DNA of 48,565 nt from Chloroflexota bacterium (GTDB taxonomy: Bacteria; Chloroflexota; Dehalococcoidia; Lucifugimonadales; UBA3495), in NCBI GenBank assembly GCA_022568195.1, contig JADFFS010000006.1:1-48565 (forward strand), given 5' to 3'. The notes beneath the pieces are model-generated. The model was not told the DNA's origin and did not search any database. It saw only the letters and a list, made by a program, of their open reading frames with translations. A program made the position numbers and the translations under genes. This document shows positions 1 to 8,410 of this stretch, one piece after another (within the stretch, counting starts at the first letter, position 1; each line of letters starts with the position of its first letter).

Positions 1-1
1 C

Positions 2-175
2 CTAGCCAGTGATGTGTCATTAGATGCATCCTCCTGGTTTGGCGTTGTCCTGAATTTCGGTTACACCCAATCGTTAGACGGATACAGGCTGTATGATGTC
101 GAAGTTGTACGTTTCTTGACTGAGTTACGCCGGAATTCGCCTTGTACAGACCTTCTAAAATTAAGCGTTGGCTGA
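2..175 (+). CDS. possible 3' end of an unrecognised gene entering from the left edge
   Basis: One frame stays open from the first base to a TGA at 173-175, giving 57 codons without a start inside the window. The composition is protein-like, with hydrophobic and aromatic stretches such as SSWFGVVLNFGYTQ followed by a mixed charged segment. I do not recognise a family. An open frame of this length could also arise by chance in this moderately AT-rich stretch, so the call is weak. Confidence 0.3.
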   Translation, partial: LASDVSLDASSWFGVVLNFGYTQSLDGYRLYDVEVVRFLTELRRNSPCTDLLKLSVG

Positions 176-524
176 CGGCCTGCCGGATAGGTTGCCGAAA
201 TATATACTATTGATGTTAGGTTGTCAATCGGCGCCCGCCGAAGGGTTCAAGCGCAACTGATCGCAAAGGAGCGCTTAACCGATCTGGTCACGTGGAAAGG
301 CACTTCAGGTTACATGCCGGGACGGCTTTTGGTTGGGGGAGCTGTAAATGGGAGACGTGGATCTGTCTACCGATACCTGGAGCAGTCAGGCCAGCAGGAC
401 ACCACAGGAATCATGGGGAGTTCAAGGCAACAGGCGCGCCGCGTGACGGGCTGATAAGGAATTCGGCCTGGCGCATTGCGGGTGCCGAACGCTGGAGGGC
501 ACTGTGGCGCAACAGATGCAGTGG
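176..524. other. intergenic stretch with no supported gene
   Basis: Small open frames exist here on the plus strand (221-454 and 292-579), but they have no ribosome binding site and no family resemblance, and one of them runs into the tRNA gene. The stretch lies downstream of the tRNA on its own strand. No convincing terminator hairpin with a U-tract was seen. Confidence 0.5.
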
Positions 525-598
525 TGGGCCTGGATGGACTCGAACCATCGACCTCGGTCTTATCAGGACCGCGCTCTAACCGCCTGAGCTACAGGCCC
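525..598 (-). tRNA. tRNA-Ile(GAT)
   Basis: Read on the minus strand the 74 bases fold as a standard cloverleaf. The acceptor stem is GGGCCTG paired with CAGGCCC, with discriminator A at 525. The D arm contains GCTCAGGCGGTTAGAGC. The anticodon loop is CTGATAA, giving anticodon GAT (isoleucine). The T arm carries the GGTTCGAGTCC signature. The CCA end is not encoded, so it would be added after transcription. No rRNA gene is adjacent, so this copy lies outside an rRNA operon within the window. Confidence 0.95.
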
Positions 599-619
599 GC
601 GAGAAGGAGTTGCCAATCG

Positions 620-648
620 ATTATAGCTACTGGCTCCCAGCACATCAA
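620..648 (-). promoter_or_regulatory. sigma-70-like promoter of the tRNA-Ile gene
   Basis: On the minus strand TTGATG (643-648) and a perfect TATAAT (620-625) are separated by exactly 17 bases. The -10 element lies about 21 bases upstream of the tRNA 5' end, which would leave a leader of roughly a dozen bases for RNase P. Confidence 0.65.
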
Positions 649-669
649 GAAGACCGGCGTCCGTTCATT

Positions 670-1920
670 CTAGCTGGGACCCGTCTCTGTGGTGTCGTCA
701 GGCTCGTGTCCGCTGTCATTTGAAGGCGCCGATGACTCCGCCAACTTCCCGCGTCGCCTACGGCGGCGGGGGCCCCTCCCATCGCGCCGCGACAGCGCAT
801 CGGCCCCCTTTAGACCCATAATCGCATCCGGCCCCCACTCCTTGGGGAACTGGAGAGTCCTCACCGGGTAGTTGATTACGATACCTTCGGTCTTCAGCCG
901 CTGGTGCAGCTTCTGCATCAACTCTGTCTGCACGATGAAACTGCCCCAACGGTCCTTGGCCTGCACGAAAAGCCAGAAAATCACATTGGATTCACCGAAG
1001 CTATCGAATCCGAAATATCTGCCATACTCTTTTACCACATGGGAGCTCGACTCCAGAACCTCGTCCATCACTTCATTGCATACAGTTTCAACCCTCTACA
1101 GGTCGCTGTCGTAGCTGACGCCACAGTTAAACCACACGTTTACCGCTGCGGTCGGTTGCTGGTAGTTGGTGATAATCGTCTCGGCAAACTTGTTGTTGGG
1201 CACCACCACCAAGTTGTTTTTCCAGTTGCGTATGCGGGTGCTGCGCCAACCCACTTCGACGACGTAGCCGGTGATGCCGCCTTCCATCTCGATGTAGTCT
1301 CCTGGCGAGATCACCCCTTCCGTCATCACGTAGGTCCCGGCGAACAGGTTGGCCAAGGTCGGTTGGAGAGCCAGGGCCACCGCCAAACCTCCCAACCCCA
1401 AACCAGCGATCAGCGGGCTGATGTTGATCTCCAGGAGGTCCAGGACCAGTAACGCCCCGATGCCCCAGATGAGAAACACGGCGCCGCGGCGCCGCAGGGG
1501 AATCAGCCGCGCGTCCACCAGGGGCTCCGGGCGGGAACCCAGCGTTTCCAGATACCAGTCAATGACGCGGGACATCAGAGCGACCACAGCCACGATGCCC
1601 AGCACGATTCCCAGCAGGGCAAACCCTTTGTCGGCGGCGGATTGCTGCCCTTGACTGAGCTCCAGCGGCACCGTGAGGGCCAGGTAGCCCCCCAGGCCGA
1701 GGATACCGATGGTGGCAGGCCAACGGGTGGAGCGAAGCATCCTGGAGGCCAGGTCCGTGGGCGCCCAATGGGAGAGGTGAAGGATCACCCGGAACAGCAG
1801 CTTGTGGAAAACCAGCGCGGTCAGCAGCGATACCAGGAAGATCCCACCGGCAATGGCCGGGTCAAACCATGGGGAATCTTCCAGTCCGATAAGAGACAGG
1901 TAGAGGTATATGGGCGGGCG
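670..1920 (-). pseudogene. MscS-family mechanosensitive channel gene with in-frame amber stop
   Basis: The reading frame encodes a small-conductance mechanosensitive channel. It has several hydrophobic segments, then a pore-lining helix (GLGLGGLAVALALQ), the MscS beta domain (GDYIEMEGGITGYVVEVGWR, then VVVPNNKFAETIITNY) and the C-terminal alpha/beta domain that continues to 670. A TAG at 1096-1098 interrupts it between GVSYDSDL and RVETVCNEVMDEV. Relatives usually have Glu there (DLERVE), so one base change (GAG to TAG) explains it. Both halves are otherwise in one frame. The 5' end is also odd: GTG at 1788 would cut off a hydrophobic helix (GGIFLVSLLTALVF) encoded upstream in the same frame, yet no ATG, GTG or TTG lies between that helix and the stop at 1921-1923. 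It is probably an inactivated gene; a sequence error cannot be excluded. The C-terminus has a basic run of seven Arg. Confidence 0.8.
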
Positions 1921-2079
1921 CTACTCCGGTCAGCGGCGAAGATTGACAGGTTCGAGCAAGGCGTCGGGTGTCCCCGAAATCTCACTTCGATTATATCATC
2001 GGGTGCCTGAACGATAATGCAGACCGGCCGGCGACGTTGCCCCTGTTTGGGCCAAGCTGGGCCACGAACCGCCACGGCA

Positions 2080-2121
2080 TAACCGGCCAATGACGCCGGC
2101 ATCAGGCCGGTTAGCCTTTTT
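2080..2121. terminator. hairpin with T-run, terminator-like
   Basis: TAACCGGCC (2080-2088) and GGCCGGTTA (2105-2113) form a perfect 9-bp stem around a 16-base loop, followed on the plus strand by GCCTTTTT. It lies just past the stop codon (2131) of the minus-strand TPR/propeller gene. On that strand the stem has no U-tract, so it could act only as a stabilising or weak terminator. As a plus-strand terminator it has no obvious gene to serve. Confidence 0.4.
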
Positions 2122-2130
2122 CAGTGGTCT

Positions 2131-3027
<897 letters not shown>

Positions 3028-3510
3028 CCTTATCCATCCCCTTGCTCGATTCCGCTTCACTAACGTCTGATTCCATTGTGCGCCTCGGCCTACAGTCGAG
3101 AAATCACCACAACGGGTGATAAAAGAGTGAAATATGCGGTGAGCTGGGGATGAGAACAGGGCTAGCCTTTTTGATATCCCAGCCTGGACGGAGAGGATAG
3201 CCCTAAATCGACTCTTCCTATACCTGGCTCCTCCAAACAAAAATTAATGCTGCCGCCGACACCAAACGGTCACATATTATGTTGAACCAAATTAGCGTTA
3301 ATGGAAAGCCACTGAGATGGAGTAGATTCAACATACAGGCGTTCCCACGACGTTCAAATTTCAAAGGGCTATCAGAATGGGGGTCTAGGGTATCAAAAGA
3401 GTATCTAGCGGACGATGTTGTTAAGGTGGTTCGCCCAAGAGATGGAGGGATTCTTTGGGAAGAAAGTGGTCCTAGCTTCGCGCATCGCCGGCTAAGCCCA
3501 GGGCGGATAG
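3028..3510. other. intergenic stretch with no recognised gene
   Basis: Open frames are present on both strands (plus 3279-3587, minus 3218-3643), but neither shows a recognisable domain or ribosome binding site, and base composition is lower in GC than in the neighbouring genes. The right part borders a cyclase remnant, so this may be decayed coding sequence. Confidence 0.4.
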
Positions 3511-3702
3511 ACCTCGGTCTCGTCACTGTTGAAAAAACTGACGGAGAGCGCCGGGGACATTCAGTTTGGGGAAGTGCCGGAGGTTGAGTCGAATGGCCTG
3601 GCCGGCCCCAACCGGGTCTATCAGGTGGCTGCCGACGATTCAAGCCCAGACCGCCCAGGCATTGGAGAGGGGGCTGGCCGAGGGCAGCAAAGAAAAGTGT
3701 AA
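3511..3702 (+). pseudogene. C-terminal remnant of a class III adenylate/guanylate cyclase
   Basis: This 63-codon frame reads SLLKKLTESAGDIQFGEVPE and then ESNGLAGPNRVYQVA before TAA at 3700-3702. It matches the usual end of bacterial class III cyclase domains, where a GD-x-x-F-G/E strand is followed by EVELKGL-G-x-x-RVY-V. The catalytic metal-binding Asp residues and everything upstream are absent: a stop (3508-3510) precedes the fragment and no start codon is present. I take it as the tail of a decayed gene. The match is by eye over about 45 residues. Confidence 0.5.
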
Positions 3703-4222
3703 ACCCGAGCTAAACGGGCATTTTACGAGGCGCATCCGTGCCGATGCTAATTCCTTAACGCGAGCATCTCTCGAGCTTGAATTGGGCAAAGCGTAAATTA
3801 TTTCGGGGCCCTTCCCGAACCCTGCTAGGTCCCTCTTTAGTGAGGATCAGTGCCACATACCGCGTTTTTTCCATGTCGCCTTCATTACCTGTGTCTTAAG
3901 GCTAGCCTTAGTCGTTAACGACGTATGCCGGTGCATAATACGATCGCCTCTAACCTGATCGAAGTGCGAATAGTCAGTGTGGGGTAAAGGTAACTAAGGT
4001 CATATTGAGGGGCAATTGTGAGGTAAAGGTAACAAATGTCAAGTTGACTGAGGAAAAATGATGCTCTAACCTGCCTGTGGGGTAAGTCACTTACCATAAT
4101 CATCCAAAAGAGCGATGCTGCAAATATCTTGAGGAGCCGGAGAGAGCCGCTCTGTTCCTCTGTGGCTAGGGCCAGGTCAATTACGGCGAGAAGGACCGTG
4201 ACGCCACGCCGGTTAGAGTTGA
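3703..4222. other. intergenic stretch holding direct repeats
   Basis: No gene is supported here. It contains an imperfect direct repeat (see 3979-4087) and a small inverted repeat GGTAAG-TCA-CTTACC (4081-4095), about 130 bases upstream of the exported-protein gene at 4223. These may be regulatory sites for that gene, but no promoter boxes with good spacing were found. Confidence 0.4.
3979..4087 (+). repeat. imperfect 30-base direct repeat plus a third partial copy
   Basis: Two copies start at 3979 and 4018 (39 bases apart). They share GTG-R-GGTAAAGGTAAC and then a similar tail ending in TTGA, matching at about 25 of 30 positions. A third partial copy, GTGGGGTAAG, starts at 4077 and leads into the inverted repeat GGTAAG/CTTACC. 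The spacing is compatible with protein-binding sites, but no function is shown. Confidence 0.55.
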
Positions 4223-4948
4223 ATGAACCCGATTAGTACGAAAGTTTTAGTGGGGGGTATGGCGGCGGTGGCTTTGATATCAAGCATCGCAGCCGTGGCG
4301 GCCTTTGAATCCCACACGGTCAACGTACAAGCCCACATCGAAAATGCCATTCAAGTACAGCCAATAAATAAAATGATCGGCGGGTCCGCCGTGTTCCCCG
4401 AGGAGTGGGTGACCGCCGAATTTTTTGTAGACGCCAGTGATTCCTTTGCAGGCCAAACGCGCGTAAACACGGTAGATTACATCGTGTGCGCCAAGCCAAA
4501 GATAATGCCGCCATCCAGTGGCAAATATTTCCATTGGATGGGAGGCGGAGCATACTTTTCAACTGACGACGGCTCCACATGGACCCACATCGGACCGCCC
4601 CACGTTGAGGGGACCGTCCCGGTGTATCCACCTGGGGTTGTCTGCCCCTCTGGAGTGGGCGGCACCATCACAACTACCACCGGCTCCAGCTTCTTGCTGG
4701 GTTTCGATGTTCCTGTTAGGGAAGAGAACTACAACCCGCTGACCGATGTGTGCGATAAGCCTCGGCCTAACACCGGCAGCTTCAACCCCCTCAATGGGAG
4801 TAAGACTTCCACCTCTCCCGACATGGTTGACGGGCTAGCCGGCGGACCCTGCCAGGCCCCAAGCATGATAGTGGCCAACTCCGTTTCCGCAGATGACGCG
4901 AAATACGCTTTGTTTATCATAGTCCAAGTGACTGACCTCTCCCCGTAG
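4223..4948 (+). CDS. exported protein of unknown function
   Basis: The 241-residue product starts with an N-terminal export signal: a few polar residues including Lys7, then a hydrophobic run VLVGGMAAVALISSIAAVAA (about 8-27). The mature part opens with FESHTVNVQAHIENA, which resembles the start of small secreted surface proteins of Chloroflexota and Gram-positive bacteria, where a beta-strand follows the signal directly. The rest is rich in Gly, Thr, Pro and aromatic residues with four Cys (about 89, 142, 178, 211), fitting an extracellular beta-sandwich, but no named family is recognised. It ends one base from the stop of the convergent sirtuin remnant. The start is ATG with a weak ribosome binding site. 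Confidence 0.65.
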   Translation: MNPISTKVLVGGMAAVALISSIAAVAAFESHTVNVQAHIENAIQVQPINKMIGGSAVFPEEWVTAEFFVDASDSFAGQTRVNTVDYIVCAKPKIMPPSSGKYFHWMGGGAYFSTDDGSTWTHIGPPHVEGTVPVYPPGVVCPSGVGGTITTTTGSSFLLGFDVPVREENYNPLTDVCDKPRPNTGSFNPLNGSKTSTSPDMVDGLAGGPCQAPSMIVANSVSADDAKYALFIIVQVTDLSP

Positions 4949-4949
4949 G

Positions 4950-5318
4950 CTAGCGTATCAGCTTCACGACCGCTGGCTGCACCTGGACCTGGGCGGCCCG
5001 GGCACACTGGCCGGAGTCGACGGGGTTGGGCTCGGCCTGGTCCACCGCCAATTTCATTTCATAAATGGGGTTACCCGGCTCTACTTCACCTTGCAGGCGC
5101 TCCTCCCACCATAATTTGGGGTCTCGAACGAACTCACGATAGGACAGCATCGGCGGCTCTCCGTACTTGGTCCACAATCCGCCAGGTCCACGATACGGGG
5201 GAATGCCGCTCTCCACCGAAAGGCCGGCCCCCACGATGGCCACCACGTAATGGCAACCAAGAACGATATTGGAGGCCTGGACCAGCTTGGCCGCCAGCTC
5301 CTCGGGAAATTCAGCCAT
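4950..5318 (-). pseudogene. sirtuin (Sir2) NAD-dependent deacylase gene with internal deletion
   Basis: The N-terminal half is a clear Sir2 domain start: VVAIVGAGLSVESGIPPYRG carries the NAD-binding GAGxSxxSGIPxxR motif, followed by GLWTKYGEPPMLSYREF and a WWEERL helix. After EMKLAVDQAEPNP the sequence jumps to a short tail ending in QPAVVKLIR, which looks like the normal C-terminus. About 130 residues expected between them are gone, including the NVD motif, the catalytic His and the four zinc-binding Cys. The product would be about 122 residues instead of about 250 and could not deacylate. ATG 5318 is preceded by AAGGAAGAG on the minus strand; another ATG at 5363 is possible. A short independent protein is less likely. 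Confidence 0.75.
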
Positions 5319-5478
5319 CGCGCTCTTCCTTGCCCCTGTCCAAATCGAAATGCCGTCGCTCATCCTAATCGATTGCGAGATATGGGGGTGAGCGAGCGGG
5401 TGAGAAACAGGCAATCGTTGATGGCCACGCCACTAGTACTATGTCCAGGAAAAATGACTAATGTCATTGGTACGAAAA

Positions 5479-5715
5479 TGTCATGCTGAGCCAGCCGCAG
5501 CGGCGAAGCATCTGGGGCGGGGCGTCTCCTCCGCCACCCCAGATCCCTCGTCCTTCCCGCAAAGGACTCGGGGTGACAGGGTGGTGCCCATTTTCGTGGG
5601 CTGTGGTGCCCGGATGCAATCTGGGCATGATAGATTCCGACCGCATGGAGGAATCTGGGGATGGGCGGAACGACCCCACGCCAGATTCCTCGCCGCTTCC
5701 CTCCTCGGAATGACA
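5479..5715. repeat. two neighbouring palindromic intergenic repeat elements
   Basis: The first element (5479-5578) begins TGTCATGCTGAGC and ends GGGGTGACA, with internal arms around GAAGCATCTGGGG and CCCCAGATCC. The second (about 5633-5715) has arms GAATCTGG (5651-5658) and CCAGATTC (5691-5698) and ends GGAATGACA. This is the familiar style of small non-coding palindromes that carry the words CTGAG..GCGAAG..ATCTGGGG and TGACA ends in many bacterial genomes. They fill most of the gap between the sirtuin remnant and pcm. Long open frames across them (5461-6123 plus) are artefacts of the repeat. Confidence 0.7.
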
Positions 5716-5833
5716 GGTTGGCACAATCGGTCATTCCACTACAATCAACCTAACGCAGTACTAGGAATCAAGCACCATCGCCGCTATCGCTGCGAGGTAG
5801 AAGGAACAGCGCATGTCCGGTGTGACGGGGGGA

Positions 5834-6484
5834 CTAGATCCTGGGGAAAGCCTCGCGGCCGATCAGGGGGACGAAGCGGCAGGGCCCCAACATGCGCACC
5901 GACAGCCCTTCGTCGGTGCGGTGGGCCTGTACCAGCTCCTGCTGCTCCCGCGTTCCCACCGGCACCACCAACCGGCCCCCGACCGCCAGCTGGGAGACCA
6001 GCGATTCCGGCAGCTTGGGTGCCGCCGCAGCCACGATTATCGCGTCGTAGGGGCCTAGTTCCGGACAACCCAAAACGTCGCCGGCAAGCTCCACGGTTAC
6101 GTTGGAATATCCCAGATCGCTAAGCACAGCCTGGGCCCGCTGTGCCAGCATGGGAATCAGTTCCACGGTTACCACCCGGCCGTTGGGCACCAACCCGGAC
6201 AAGATCGCCGCCTGGTAACCGCTACCGGTGCCCACTTCCAGGACCCTTTCCGAGCCCCGCAACTCCAACGCGGCGGCCATCATCGCCACAATGTAAGGTT
6301 GGGAGATAGTCTGGCCTTCTCCGATGCTCAAGGGGAAGTCCACGTATGCCATGTGCCGGCTCTCCACAGGCACGAACAACTCCCGGGAAACCTGCTCCAT
6401 GACACGAACGACTGAATCTGAGCGTATATTACGCGAAAGGGCACGGAAAAGGCCACGCCTGGCTTTTGCCAGGTTTTTATCCAT
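5834..6484 (-). CDS. pcm: protein-L-isoaspartate O-methyltransferase
   Basis: This cytosolic SAM-dependent enzyme methylates isoaspartyl residues in damaged proteins so that they can revert to aspartate. The 216-residue product has the family order: the N-terminal helix with RELFVP, the substrate loop YVDFPLSIGEGQTISQPYIV (about 48-67), SAM motif I VLEVGTGSGYQAAIL (about 80-94), acidic post-I VVTVELIP, motif II YDAIIVAAAAP (about 145-155), and motif III LAVGGRLVVPVG (about 165-176). Length fits the family. ATG 6484 has a good ribosome binding site (GGGAGG at 6494-6499) and a promoter just upstream. The gene stands alone, divergent from the tetrapyrrole operon. Confidence 0.95.
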   Translation of the reverse strand: MDKNLAKARRGLFRALSRNIRSDSVVRVMEQVSRELFVPVESRHMAYVDFPLSIGEGQTISQPYIVAMMAAALELRGSERVLEVGTGSGYQAAILSGLVPNGRVVTVELIPMLAQRAQAVLSDLGYSNVTVELAGDVLGCPELGPYDAIIVAAAAPKLPESLVSQLAVGGRLVVPVGTREQQELVQAHRTDEGLSVRMLGPCRFVPLIGREAFPRI

Positions 6485-6509
6485 ACAAAAAAACCTCCCG
6501 CGTAGCTAC

Positions 6510-6538
6510 ACTATAGCATGAGCGCTTTTTATCAACAA
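6510..6538 (-). promoter_or_regulatory. sigma-70-like promoter of pcm
   Basis: On the minus strand TTGTTG (6533-6538) and TATAGT (6510-6515) are separated by 17 bases, and the pcm ribosome binding site GGGAGG follows at 6499-6494. The spacing and position fit a short-leader transcript. Confidence 0.55.
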
Positions 6539-6583
6539 CGGACGAGCCTACAGCCTCCCGCCGGCCGGAGTCACGATTTAAAG

Positions 6584-6612
6584 TTGACGGTGGTGATACT
6601 CTGTGGTAGGCT
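6584..6612 (+). promoter_or_regulatory. candidate promoter of the tetrapyrrole operon
   Basis: TTGACG (6584-6589) and TAGGCT (6607-6612) are 17 bases apart. Transcription would start near 6619, about 43 bases before the TTG start of the regulator gene that opens the operon. The -35 is strong and the -10 is weak, which would suit an activated promoter. Confidence 0.5.
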
Positions 6613-6661
6613 CGATTCCGGTAACTGACCAATAATAGATTTCTAGAGATTTTAACAGATT

Positions 6662-7285
6662 TTGACGGTTGAATCACCACCGGACCAGCAAGCCCAATGG
6701 ATATCGTTAGGTGCGGCTTGCCGCCTTCTCAACGCCAATCAAGCCACCCTGCGCCAATGGGCCGACAACGGTCACCTGCGCGTCTACCGTACACCCGGCG
6801 GACACCGCCGTTTTTTGACCTCGGACATTCTTGCCCTGACCAATGGAACCAGCTTGAACGTCGACGCCGGTCGGGCCGATGCCGCCGGCCGGGCCGATGC
6901 CATGGAAGGTTCCGCCCTGCGCCGCATCCGGCGGCGTTTGAGCGGGGAAGCCGTGGCCCGGCAGGCGTGGTACCAGAGCGTGGAGGAGGAAGGCAGGGTC
7001 CGAATGCGTCTCTTCGGACGCCGGTTGCTCTCCTTGCTGGTCCAGGACCCGGCCATGCGCCGCCGCCGCCAGGAAGCCATGTCCGAGTCGCACATGCTGG
7101 GTGGGGAATACGGTACCGAGATGGCCGACCGGGGGGTATCTCTAAAAGACACCCTGGAGGCTTTTGTTTTCTTTCGTTCAATGGTCTTAGACTCGGCCGA
7201 CCCCCAAGCTTGGCCCCGGATCTTGGAACTGGCCGACCAGGTGATGGTGGGCCTGGCTGAGTCGTACCAGAAACGCATGGAGTGA
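6662..7285 (+). CDS. MerR/BldC-like helix-turn-helix regulator with C-terminal helical domain
   Basis: The 207-residue protein has an N-terminal MerR/excisionase-type DNA-binding helix-turn-helix (about 13-60; WISLGAACRLLNANQATLRQ, then RVYRTPGGHRRF). This is a single HTH with the usual wing ending in TPGGHRRF. A linker with a short repeat (DAGRADAAGRADA, about 68-80) leads to a helical C-terminal domain (about 88-205) rich in Arg and Glu that I do not recognise; similar proteins carry stress-sensor-like helical domains there. The start is TTG with only a weak ribosome binding site, and no better start is in frame before the HTH. It opens the tetrapyrrole cluster 51 bases before ahbAB, so control of heme or siroheme synthesis is a reasonable inference. 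No heme-binding motif is evident. Confidence 0.75.
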   Translation: MTVESPPDQQAQWISLGAACRLLNANQATLRQWADNGHLRVYRTPGGHRRFLTSDILALTNGTSLNVDAGRADAAGRADAMEGSALRRIRRRLSGEAVARQAWYQSVEEEGRVRMRLFGRRLLSLLVQDPAMRRRRQEAMSESHMLGGEYGTEMADRGVSLKDTLEAFVFFRSMVLDSADPQAWPRILELADQVMVGLAESYQKRME

Positions 7286-7336
7286 TCCTGCTCCGAATCA
7301 ACCTGACCAATTTACCAGGAGGTACCCTTTACAGCC

Positions 7337-8398
7337 ATGGACCTGACCGACAGAGAGCTGTTGAACCTGATACAAAGCAAGTTTCCCCTGGCGATACGGC
7401 CCTATCAGGAACTGGGGCAAGAGTTGGGCATTACAGAAGAGGACGTGCTCAGCCGGTTGGCCGAACTGAAACGCAAAAACGTGCTGCGCCAGATCAGCGC
7501 CATATTCGACACCCGCCGCTTGGGTTACAAGACCATGCTGGTGGCTATGGCCTATGACCCGGACAAGCTGCACCGAGGCGCCCTGCAAATCAACCGGCAC
7601 CCCGGAGTCAGCCACAACTACGCCCGGGAAGGCTCTTACTACAACCTGTGGTATACCCTGGCGGTGCCTCCGGACCATGACCTAGAAGCCACCGCGGAGC
7701 GCATGGCTCACGATACCGGCGCCATCACCTTCCGCATGATGCCGACCATCCGGTTCTTCAAGATCGGCGTCAACTTCGACATGGTCAACCAGAAGGGATC
7801 GTCCTACAACTACAGCCCCGACGGCTACGATAGCGACGCAGCTAAAGGCTGGAACCAAGCAGTCCCGGTAACCGAGGAGGACAAGGCGGCCATCCGGGAG
7901 CTCCAGGAAGACCTAGCCCTGGTCCCCGAACCATTCCAAGAGATGGCTCAAAGGCTGGGCAAAACCGAGGACGAATTGTTTGCCCTGGCCCAAGACCTAC
8001 AGGAACGTCGCCTCATGCGCCGCTACAGCGCCGTCTTGCACCACCGCCGGTCCGGGTTTCGGGCCAACGCCATGATCGTGTGGAACGTGCCCGAAGAGCG
8101 AGCCGAAGAGGTGGGTATGACCATGGCCCAGCACAACGCGGTGACCCACTGTTACGAGAGGCCCACCTTCCCTGACTGGCCTTATACCCACTTCACCATG
8201 GTACATGCCACAACACCCGACGGTTGCGAGGAAATCGAACGGGAGATCAGCGAGGCCACCGGCATCACCGACCGGTTGCTGCTCTACAGCACCAGGGAAT
8301 ACAAGAAAACCCGAGTGCGTTACTTCGTCGATGACTACGAACGGTACCGGCTAAGCGAGGAAGCCACGCGGGAAGCCAAATCCGTGGCCCAGGCATAA
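7337..8398 (+). CDS. ahbAB: siroheme decarboxylase, AhbA-AhbB fusion (NirDL-like)
   Basis: Two AsnC/Lrp-like units are joined in one 353-residue chain. Unit one (about 1-165) has an HTH (LGQELGITEEDVLSRLAELK) followed by NVLRQISAIFDTRRLGYKTM. Unit two (about 180-340) repeats the plan with RLMRRYSAVLHHRRSGFRAN and VTHCYERPTFPDWPYTHFTM, the signature of siroheme decarboxylases. AhbA and AhbB normally act as a heterodimer that removes two acetate carboxyls from siroheme to give 12,18-didecarboxysiroheme, the first step of the alternative heme route; NirD, L, G and H proteins do the same for heme d1. Its place next to siroheme-synthesis genes supports the call. The HTH parts are not expected to bind DNA. 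An AGGAGGT lies about 13 bases before the ATG, rather far. AhbC and AhbD are not in the window. Confidence 0.9.
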   Translation: MDLTDRELLNLIQSKFPLAIRPYQELGQELGITEEDVLSRLAELKRKNVLRQISAIFDTRRLGYKTMLVAMAYDPDKLHRGALQINRHPGVSHNYAREGSYYNLWYTLAVPPDHDLEATAERMAHDTGAITFRMMPTIRFFKIGVNFDMVNQKGSSYNYSPDGYDSDAAKGWNQAVPVTEEDKAAIRELQEDLALVPEPFQEMAQRLGKTEDELFALAQDLQERRLMRRYSAVLHHRRSGFRANAMIVWNVPEERAEEVGMTMAQHNAVTHCYERPTFPDWPYTHFTMVHATTPDGCEEIEREISEATGITDRLLLYSTREYKKTRVRYFVDDYERYRLSEEATREAKSVAQA

Positions 8399-8410
8399 CG
8401 AGTTGAGTAT

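Noticed and set aside
670-1788. UAG recoded as an amino acid in mscS
   Set aside because: Many clearly intact genes here end in TAG (for example ilvD, malic enzyme, tldD, rmuC, rplY-adjacent genes and the exported protein at 4946-4948), so UAG is an ordinary stop codon in this genome.
3979-4095. CRISPR array
   Set aside because: Only two full imperfect copies and one partial copy, spacers of uneven size, and no cas genes.
5461-6123. Long plus-strand reading frame of 220 codons
   Set aside because: It runs through the palindromic repeats and then antisense to pcm; composition is Pro/Arg-rich and matches nothing.
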